Origin: Dichomitus squalens LYAD-421 SS1
Taxonomy: Eukaryota; Basidiomycota; Agaricomycetes; Polyporales; Polyporaceae
DNA: 64,000 bases
NCBI RefSeq assembly: GCF_000275845.1
Contig: NW_006766884.1
Coordinates: 2,159,130-2,223,129 of the forward strand
Reading direction: 5' to 3'
Every line of letters begins with the position of its first letter. Position 1 is the first letter of the stretch. The translations under genes and the position numbers were made by a program. Shown here piece after piece: positions 23,089 to 32,363 of the stretch. Below the pieces are notes generated by a model. It worked only from the letters and a program-made list of their open reading frames with translations, searched no databases and had not been told where the DNA came from.

Positions 23089-25124
23089 CCGACGAAAGCA
23101 GCTCTGCACTTGCTGGCGCCGAAGATTTTTGAGATGGGAAGACGCTACGTCGCAGCGCAAGAATGGGATGTGCTCATCAGTCCGTCCCCTCTACCCGTTA
23201 CTTTTCCCCATCACCGGTTTGACTCATTCCTGCCTTACGCATGTTTCCGACGGTCAAGTCGGACGAGAGGAGGTCTCATAAGAAGCTGGTGGTAGCCTTT
23301 AGGCAGATCATGCGGTGCGGTGCTTTCAACCCTTCCCTTATGTTACGTCTTTTTACCGATAGCATGCACTGGTACTATGTACGGTCGGTCGTTTCTTCTC
23401 TTTCCCAATCTTGTCACGCGACAGCTAGCACTCGCGGCGTTGCAGCACTCCGTACATGTATAAGAAAGGTTTGTGTGTTTGTGTGTGAAACGTTTGGGTA
23501 TGATGGTGTCAGTTGCAGGTATTGCTTATCGTCCCAGCGAGCCCGGTATGGCTGTGCAGCCTGGATTGACTTCGAAGGATGCGTTGTATAAGGAAAATAA
23601 TCCATGTCTGTCGCCATCCAGTTGTTGTGGGAGTCACCGTGGACTGACTGCTGGCAGCATAGCTTTCGTTTGATCATCAAGGGCGTAATTCAGGGAGACC
23701 TTGTCGACAAGTACTATTGGGTGAGCCACAATCTTCCGAATTTGAGAACGTAGATATATCGACATGTCAATCTACATCGACGTCTCAATGCGATACACTT
23801 GCGCTAGTTCGTGTGGGGATCAGGGTCTGGTCTGGGGGAGGTCTTGTTAGGCGGTGTCATCCTTGGGGGTTGGCGGTGGGATTGAATGTGTCAGGGGCTT
23901 GCTGGAGTTAATGGGATACGACTTTCCCCCTGGCCCAGAATATACTTCATGCCATGGCTTCCAATGTCTTCGATGGCCATTCATCGGTCTGAGATGTGGC
24001 GTGGGCCATCTGCGAGTAATCAGGGGTACGTATGTAGACCCTTTCTGAGAGTGTTGATTTTTCACGATGGTGTATCTCCACAGCGGTGGGAATCACGGCC
24101 ATTATCGGTGCCCAATTGTGTCCAGTTTCATAGGGGCGTGGATGAGCTCTTCCAATGCGGGGACCTCTTCCTGGGGTTACCCTGCCTGTTCCAATCTCTG
24201 CTAGGATTCCACTTGAGTGCGGATGTTGTAGGATTGCGATATTACGACGCACGGCTTGGATGTCTTTCTTGGAGTGTGGCCGTGGACTTGCGTCCCTCAA
24301 GATTCTCTTCACACAACTCGGGCATACAGGATTTGGTACGTTCATGATCGGGGCAGGAACACATGTTTCTATTGGTATGTCGGCTGCGCTAGCTTGCTCT
24401 ACGCCAACGTTCAAACGTTCACGTGTTACACAATTCTGATACGAAATGTACTAACACAGACACGGTTCCTGTCTCTACCAAATCTTGTTCTCTTCGACCA
24501 CGTATCTCCCACTGACTTCCTGTACGACCAGGGCTCAGGTATACCGACTGTCGAGCCCATATAACACACAAAAATAGAGCGGCGTGAAAGGTCGGTGTGG
24601 CGATAAGGGCTGTGACGGACTGTGGCTCAGGGCCGTGTAACCAAGGCAATCAAAGGTGATTCGAGTCGAACTGTATGGACAGGGATCCACAGGTTGAAAG
24701 TAGGGACCTGAGGGAGGCTGGTAGTAGAAGTATTACCTACTATGTATTTAGTAGCATGGCGAAATTCAAGTCAAGCAAGCGCGCGCTCCTCGGCCCGGGT
24801 CACGCTTACGCCCCGGGTCTGCCCGTGCTCTTCATGCCACGGCGGCCGTTGGCGCATGATAATATGCTCTCCCACTAGCAGCGTTCAATACATCGATCAC
24901 CAACTTGACCCCTTCCTTTAGCCGGCTCTCAAGATCTCAGAGTCTCGAAGCTCGGGGGACGATAACCACCTGCGTTGTCCAGGAGCGCGTAGGGGGGGAC
25001 TCATCAAGTGCTCTTTTCTCAGGGGCTCCATCTCAACGACAGCTGTAGTGAGTTCCAACTATGTCGGGCCGTCTGTCTCTCGCAATGCTCACGCCCACAA
25101 TATGTACTTGCATAGTGCCACGTC
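23089..25124. other. Intergenic, no gene recognised
   Basis: After the BuGZ 3' flank, open frames such as the minus-strand one at 23947-24414 and a short plus-strand one at 24756-24878 lack recognisable domains. The first has CPSC and a mixed composition that could be an exon, but no splice partners were found. Nothing else can be supported. Confidence 0.35.
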
Positions 25125-25940
25125 ATGCTGCGCGGACTCAGCCTCGATGTGCTTCTTCAAGTCATCCGGGTTTCGCCACTTAGGGACGCGCTCGCAGTGA
25201 TTTCCACATGTCGCACCCTCCGATGCGAAGGTTCTAAGACCTTACTCCTGGAGAACGAGATCAGGATTGACACAGGCGGACAGCTCGCTTCCTTCTTGAC
25301 GTTCCTCAACAACGAGGAACTTCCCCGCTTCAGGTACTTGCGCGCGTTGTATCTGAACGTATTCACCTTTCCTCCTACCGTTACAGAGGACCTCACCGAG
25401 GCGTTTCCCCACATGACGCAGTTGGAAACCCTCACACTGATCGGGGCGGAGCTCCTCTACGTGTATCATCCGGAAGTAGCTTCCGCGCTCGCTGCGCTCA
25501 CGTCCATCCGACACCTTCGCGTAGTTTACGCAGGCGATCGGGCTTGTATTATGCTAAAAGCGTTCAAGTCTCGTCTCGTCTCTGCATCGCTCGTTTCTGA
25601 CTGTCATCGATACTCGTCCTGGGACACGTATCATCCTCTCCACCTCGTGGCTGGTTCCGCGGACACCCTCGAGGACCTCACAACCAAATTATGAAGCGAT
25701 TCCCCCGGGCTCTCTGGTGCACAGTACGCCATCCATCCTACGCATCCCTCCCTACGGCGCCTCTGCATGGTCGAGAATTGTACACCTTTCCTCAGGCCGT
25801 ACTTTGTTTGCGCACCGAACCTCTCCTATATCTCGTTCGAATCCAAGCGCTTTGAATTCAGCGAAGGAGACCCGGTCGGGCGTGCCGAGACCCTAGGAGA
25901 ATACCACCACCTCTGCCCGCTGAGAAGTCCCCGCGATTGA
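25125..25940 (+). pseudogene. F-box-like gene copy 1, broken by an in-frame stop
   Basis: The open frame from 25125 starts MLRGLSLDVLLQVIRVSPLR with TCRTLR as second half of an F-box-like motif and continues in leucine-rich repeats to a TGA at 25692-25694. In the same frame the sequence continues with clear coding content (SLRRLCMVENCTPFLRPYF, APNLSYISFES) to another stop at 25938-25940. Aligned by eye with the neighbouring copy at 26044-27589, the TGA falls where that copy has TGG (Trp) in EVWHSNPG. So this is a single-base nonsense change in an otherwise readable gene. The C-terminal part found in copy 2 is missing. It could instead be a truncated functional protein of 189 residues. Confidence 0.7.
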
Positions 25941-26043
25941 CACGGCCCGGGCCCGGACTCGCTCGCACGACTCCTGCAGTCCCCTCGGCGAGTGCTCGTT
26001 ATCCATCCCCACCGCCAGACGCACTCCCCCGATCCACCCTCAC

Positions 26044-27589
26044 ATGGCTTCCACACATACCCTCGACTTCGACTACGACATTCTTGTCGAACTCCTCTCA
26101 CTCCGGCCCCCCCCCCCCCCCCACAAGTCGTCGCAGCGATGATGTTGACCTGCAAGTCCTTGTACAACCTCGGCCCCAAGTTTCTTCTGCAGCACGGCGC
26201 CTCAATCACAACAGAGGACTCCCTCCGAAAACTCGCCGTCTTCCTGCGCGTCGACCACTACTCGCGCTGCCACCATCTCCATGACCTGTCCGTGTCCTAT
26301 CTGTCAGCCCACACTTCTGCCTTTCTCTTGGACATCCTTTCCCACTCATCTCGCCTCCGCACCCTCTGGCTCACCGCCCCCGAGCTTCTTTTCCAAACTC
26401 ATACAGATCTCCCTGCCACCATCGCCTCACTGCGTTCTCTCCGCTCTCTCCATATAATCCATGCTCATGAGTTCACCGTAGAGCTTCTCCGCACCCTGCA
26501 ATCCGACCTCGTCTCCCTCTCCGTCAACTTCCTCAGCGAATACGGAGATGGAAGCACATTCTGGGACACCACCGATCCTTCCCAGTGGTGCGACTACCAT
26601 CCTGTTCCCCTTCTGCAGAGCGTCGCATCTACGTTGGTGGACTTACACTGTGAAGTATGGCACAGCAATCCGGGACCGCTCTACGGGTTCACGATCCCTA
26701 CCTACGCGCAGGTCTACCCCAGGATGCGTCGCTTGACCATCGAGCTCTGCGACTATTCTGTCTGCCTACCGTTCATCCGCGGCTTCCCAGGCCTCTCCTA
26801 CCTCTCCGTCAGCACAGACCATTACGATGAATTCAAACACAACGGCCTCACGGATGCCTTCTGCGAGCACCGCGAGGCGAACATTCGAAGCCAACGCAAT
26901 AGCACAACGACTTGGCAGCATCTCGAGGAGTTCTCGGGGTCCTTGATCGACTTGTACATCCTGGGGCTGACTTGCCACATCGCCCGTCTCTCCTTGATTC
27001 GTCCTAACGACGCCAGACACCTCGAGCTGCTGCACGACATCATCCAGTACGCAGGGCCCGTCGAGCATCTCAAGCTGCACTGGGAGATGGTGCATCCCAG
27101 CTGTCAAGCTTATCCATCAGCGTCGCGCTCGAGGACGCACAGGCCGATACAGACTTTCTACCTGCCCTGGTGAGCACTCGTGGACCGCGTGACAACACCG
27201 CATGGACGCCCGCTGACTGACTGGCACGCGAATCCCTCTAGGAAGAGCTTACGGCGGCGCTCGAACGTCTCCCCATACGGCGTCTCCGCATCCAAGTCCA
27301 GCACCTTTTCTGCTTTACCCCTCCTCCCGAAAGCTTGCTCAGAGCCGGGCCCCAGGACTCTAGCCCACCGCCTGCTCTCTGCGCTGCGGAGCTCTCGCTC
27401 GAGGAATGGGACATCAATTGCGCGTGGGTGCAGAGGCTCGCCCACGTCGTACCGACCCTCGAAGACGCTGTGATCTCGGTGTCTCGTCAGCGATCTGGCG
27501 AGGATGAGCTTCCATTCCGGAAGGCGACTCTGCCAAGGAACGACGTGCGCCATGACGGGGAAGAAACTTATCGCGAGTTTCGTCAGTAG
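26044..27589 (+). pseudogene. F-box-like gene copy 2, frame broken at a C16 tract
   Basis: The likely start at 26044 reads MASTHTLDFDYDILVELLSL, an F-box-like helix, then enters a run of 16 C. Downstream the coding frame is different: QVVAAMMLTCKSLYNLG onward is in the frame needing 14 or 17 C. From there the open frame carries leucine-rich repeats (LRSLRSLHIIHAH, RMRRLTIELCDYS, FPGLSYLSVS). Near 27100 coding content moves to another frame (LSSLSISVALEDAQ) without a clean intron. A 72-base intron (27170-27241) then leads to the final exon ending at 27589. Either the gene is a pseudogene with two indels or the homopolymer length is wrong in this assembly. The predicted role would be an SCF adaptor, as for its neighbour. 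Confidence 0.65.
26107..26122 (+). repeat. C16 homopolymer inside F-box copy 2
   Basis: Sixteen consecutive C bases at the junction of two coding frames of the F-box gene. Confidence 0.95.
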
Positions 27590-28231
27590 GTGAGTACTTT
27601 GATCGACATCAGCTTCGACGTTGACTCAAGTTTCACTCGTGTCACAACATGCTTCCATACATGCGCCGCTGCTCGCCCCAGGAGAACAAATGGAGGCACG
27701 TTCTGCATGACGGACTTTTGAACTTTGGAGGCGTTTGGGCGATCCACCTGTAGCCTACTCTTGCAGAAGTACATCAATGAGGAAGTACATCAATGAGAAA
27801 TGCTTACGCACACCCACGATTGCTGTGGAACGATAGAGCGGCGAATCTTGCCGGTGGTTCGAGCGACAAGGATGACTATAATTTGAAGCACATTCGTACA
27901 GCGAGCTGTACTGTCGTGAGGATCAAGCAAAACAACGCCTTAGCATGTCTCCTATGCAGGCATTGCCGGCCGTTCGATGTAGTTCACAGCGAAGTCTCCG
28001 TAGTCGACTTGACCGAATCGAAGGACACAGTCGGCGCGTCGTCCAGGATCTCCATAGAGAAATCACTGCTGCATCCTCACATAGAACAATGTGTTTCCAA
28101 AGCACACGGGCTCCGAGACCAATTCAAGATAGCATTCGCAAACTCCAAGTGCATGAACGTAGCCAGCTCTATCGGAGCCACCTCCCCGGCCAAGCAGATC
28201 GTCGCCGCCGTCCCTGAAAGCCGAATCCGGC
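27590..28231. other. Intergenic, no gene recognised
   Basis: A plus-strand open frame from 27793 runs into the antisense of the hotdog gene and has no domain. Nothing else is recognisable. Confidence 0.4.
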
Positions 28232-29195
28232 TTACAGCTTCGCGTTCTGCGGCGTCGGCGTCGGCATCTTTGGGGCCATCTTGTTGTGCACGCCAGAGAC
28301 GCAGAGGCGGTGGTGTGTCACGTCCCAGACCTGCGCGCACATCAGCGTGTGAATCCCGAGAATCACGGAAGTCGCACTGACCTCGATCCGCGACGCCACC
28401 GTCCGCGCACCAAAGGAAGTCGTGGTGCTCACGATGTTGAGCTTTGCTCCGCTGTGCGTCCACGTTCGAAAGACACCATAATCAGTCACAAGGAACGACG
28501 GGAGACCATCTCCGAGTTTCTCGGAGACGGGGGAAGAAACTCACACAGGCGCAGGCGCGTGATATGTCGTAATCATCGTCTGGGAGACAAAGTCCGAGGG
28601 CTTCCCCTGGACCATCGCGAGAAAGGCGAGCCCCACTGACGAACACCTGCGAGCCAGATGTCAATATCAGCAGACCGACACCGAAATCGACACCCCGGGA
28701 ATGTCGGGGTGCCCATGGGCCGAGGACCATGCAAAACTTACACGTCTACCAGGAACGCTGTGCAGCCGCCATGCAATGTGTGCTGCCGGTTTGTCATATC
28801 TGGAGGATGCAAGAATGGCCGTTGATCAGCGACGATCCCGGTGACAGTTGCGGGCCGCTAACTGAACCGGATGTGTCGCAGACGCACGTATTGCACGTCT
28901 CGACGAAACAGAATTCGTGGTGGAACGTGGACGTGGGAGACGTACCTTGTGCAACTGTGAGTTCATAGACAAGCCGAGACTGGAGCTTCGCATCTTCTGG
29001 GCGCCGGAAGACCGAGGCTTCCTTGAGGGCGAGTCGTTGGCCTGTCGTGCGGGCAAAGTCGACGCCCTTGAGGTGGAAGTCGCTGAATTCGACGATCTGG
29101 CGTTGAACAGCAGCGGGTATATCGCCTTGGAAGAGCACGGAGCTGGGTTTTGTGGGAGTGTAGTCAAGGCTGGGGGCGTAGGTGTCGAGAGACAT
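28232..29195 (-). CDS. Hotdog-fold thioesterase family protein, copy A
   Basis: Five exons on the minus strand (28946-29195, 28742-28799, 28545-28646, 28382-28451, 28232-28330) give 192 residues. The second and third exons encode DMTNRQHTLHGGCTAFLVDV, the N..LHGG...D signature of PaaI/ACOT13-type hotdog thioesterases, where the Gly pair and Asp shape the active site. Later strands are SDFVSQTMITTYHAPAPV, FGARTVASRIE and VWDVTHHRLCVSGVHNKMAP. The family hydrolyses acyl- or aryl-CoA thioesters; the substrate is unknown here. Two further copies in this window (46371-47182, 51507-52407) share the same four intron positions and identical lengths for exons 2, 3 and 4 (58, 102, 70 bases). A TATATA lies about 90 bases upstream. 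The gene looks intact. Confidence 0.8.
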
Positions 29196-29284
29196 TGCAA
29201 TGTCGGTCAGTCAGCTGATTGGCTGTGAGGAGGGGTGCCGAGCTGAAGAGAGAGATGAGAGCCGTGCAGGATGATGGTGACATG

Positions 29285-29290
29285 TATATA
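29285..29290 (-). promoter_or_regulatory. Putative TATA box of hotdog copy A
   Basis: TATATA about 90 bases upstream of the ATG at 29195, on the minus strand. Confidence 0.45.
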
Positions 29291-32200
29291 TGGGCGGGGA
29301 TGGTGCGCTCGGTTGACGGAGACGTGTTCGAGAACAGCATGCAGGCTAGATAGATGCAGAGAACCGCCACGCGGGTGTGTTGGACGTTACTTGCAAGGCA
29401 AGGGCGCTCTTGCAGCCCGCAAAAGTGTGGTGAATGTCGTCGGCTCAGCTGATGCCGTACAGATCTTCTCTGGGCCACACGAAGCGGAGTTCTCCTGATT
29501 GCTTGTTCTCCGGAGTTCTTGGCCAAGTATTGCCGAATTGGCGTGCCGAGCGAGGGGTGCAATCGGTCGGACACAGGGCCGCCGTCGCTGCCAAGTCAGT
29601 CAATCATCAGCGGTCAATCATCAGCGGATAAGTACAAGAGGAGGGAAGGTGGAGAGACGAGGCCAGCTGTGGACGAGCAGCTTTGTGGCGGAACTTCGGT
29701 CGATAAGGTTACGTCCCCTTTGATTAGCTGGCACGCGCACCCGGCCCTCCGCCGATAACATATCGATTTGAGTAGCCGGCCATGCTGGAAGCCAAGCCCG
29801 GGAAAATGCCACCGTACGCGGCCGACAGCCAGATCTGCGACTCCGAGCGTGCTTCGACCCCCTCACGCTGCCACCGCCGTGCACAGGCATGCCTACATCC
29901 CATTCTTTCGCCGTCCAAGCGGTCCCAACTGGAACTTGATCACACACGACGGAAGCTAGATGAGCGACGGCCAGATGACAGTCCGAGGGAATTCATGAAT
30001 TTGATTGAGGGCTACTTACCTAACCGTCTCTTCTAGCGTGCGTTCGGCGTCCGGTCTCCATGGGGTGCTCCTTCTGCGGGGATCTTCGAGGCTCCCATTA
30101 ATGCGCCTGCCCAAGGGGTCGTATACGCACGAATCTCATTCTAAGACTTCGTCAGCGACAATCCAGCGTGGCGCGGGCACAGGCGCTCGCAGATGGGACA
30201 AGAGCATCGCCTCATGGCCTCGTCCATTTCTGCGCACAATGCTGTTCGGGAGTAGGATAGAAGAAGGCGGAGAAGCGATCTCAGCGACCTTCAATCGGAT
30301 CGACCGACTGCGCGAGCGAAGTCTCTGAAGCACTGGCAGGCTGATAGAAGGGCAGACCGCAGCAGAGGAGCAGCACGGCCCTCACACCTGCAGGCATACT
30401 GTGCACAGACAAGTTCGGATTCATGAGCACCAACACACCGAGAGGGCAGCTAGACAGTACATGACCCTCCAATCGGACTGGTGGTACTTACAAGCTTGCG
30501 GTTCAACGTTTCAACAGGCGTCTCAGCCACCACGTGCCTCATTAACGCCGACTTCCCCGCGTCGGAACTCTCTGCCAGCTCCCAACACATCTTAGCCCAG
30601 GGTGCGGTACTCTAAACTGATCTCTGGAATGAATTTCGTCGTCACAGACTATAACTGTCACATGACGGCCCCCGTTTCTACCCGGTACAGGAGTCCGCGA
30701 ACAACAAGCAAGGCGGTGGACGTCTAGTGAAAAGGTTCAAGCTAGGGTCATACTCTCTCTGATACTAATCTGTGTCTACATCAGATCCGGCTGGTCTTCG
30801 GCAATTGGCTGTGCTCCGACTTCATTGCGCCCGTCGATTCCCTCACCGCATTGGCAGTGAATGAAGGAGTAGTCCACACTTGTATACTGCGGGCGCGCGT
30901 CATAGCCAACCTCATCTGCACAGCCGTCAGCAGATTCCATGAATCGTGTCTATGCGAAGGTAACTTACACCTGTTGTAAGTGATCTACTTCTCTGGACTT
31001 AGCTCGGCCGGACATTGACGTGGCGGAGATTACTGATAGTGCGGCCGGCGCCCTGCGTAACTCGGTTGAACCTTCAAGTTGAGCTCAATGCTCCACAGGC
31101 GTCCTCGGAAAGGAGCCCGCCACAACGACGACGCCCACTTCAGACAACTGCGGGTGTTCCTTATCCACAGCCTTGTGATCGATGTCCCCCTTATCGCGGT
31201 TTGCCTCGAACAACTATGCTCGCAGCGCCTTCGACTCATCATAGTCTACTCGGAGATTCATCTCATTTGACCTATCATTGCGCCATGGCATCTCTTCGAA
31301 AGCCAAGGTCCGGAGAGACGACTTCCGGCCCCTTAATTACCGGAGGGCTTGCTTCCAAGGCTCTGAATCCAATGGAGCGGCCTGTGCAGTATCTGAATGT
31401 CAAGGCATACGTCGAAGATTTGAGGGACGGGTAACCTCCGAGTCTGACCGATGAGCGGCGATTGCGCCAATGTCAAGACTCGAGAGGACCGTATGCATAT
31501 ACAGATTTCTAGCGAGCGGCCGATGGGGTAATATTGTCAGGCACCTAACAGATGCCACGGCTGATGAATGCCTAGACTAAGCTAGGAACTTGCCTGCAAT
31601 CAGTGCAGGAATCACCGGACTCACGGAGCCCGCCGGGGTACAGGAATAAACAGGTACGGGAGGCATGAAGTCCCGAGAATGATCACGGGCGCGAAAGGCG
31701 GCTTTCGCCATAAGGATGTCGAATCATCTCAAAACTTTCACAAGAGAATGACGAGAAGGCTTCTATTCAAGGAGGACACATCATTGGTTCCTCACGTGCC
31801 AGAGCTCTACAATCAGAAGGGCTAACCTCGTATCGACGCTGGCTTTCAGAATGATGCCCTCACCAGAAGAGAGCGTTCGGGCGCCGCAACTTGTGAGGTA
31901 TGCGCGGTTCTCAAAGTAATCACCAGAGCTCACTGACACGATACCATTTCGTTCTCCTCCTCCGCAATCATACCAACTTGAGTGCATGATACATGAGGCA
32001 GATAGAGCAGCGTCACAAGTCACTCCGAGTCGGAACTCCTGAAAGTGACCACGGCCGACTCCGAATACTTGACGCCACTTCCTCGCCAAAAGCAGCAGGC
32101 CGGCATGACTAATCGTCCTCTGTGCGGATCTCCTCCATCTCGTTCGGCAACAAGCGTCCGGCGTTTATTACTATCCTGGAATCACTCTCTCGGCAGCCCG

Positions 32201-32363
32201 GCCCGGGGTGAATGAACAGGGTCAGTCATCGCACCGACTACTCATCCGACTCATTCCATTAGGCACATCAGGCGCACCTCGTTGTACGACAACACTACCA
32301 CAAGCAAGTAATCTCGCATACACGTTCATGGTCTTCAACTCGAACATCGTAGGCAGCCCTGGT
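29291..32363. other. Long region without a resolvable gene
   Basis: Several minus-strand stretches look coding but could not be joined. One is around 30010-30130 (VYDPLGRRINGSLEDPRRR, ending at a GTAAGT donor). Another is around 29725-29880 (SAAYGGIFPGLASSMAGY). A third is a C-terminal-like stretch near 30785-30930 (PQYTSVDYSFIHCQCGEG to a stop), and a fourth is a frame at 31781-32089. They may be remnants of decayed genes or exons of genes I cannot model. No transposon termini, tRNA or known domain was seen. Confidence 0.3.
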
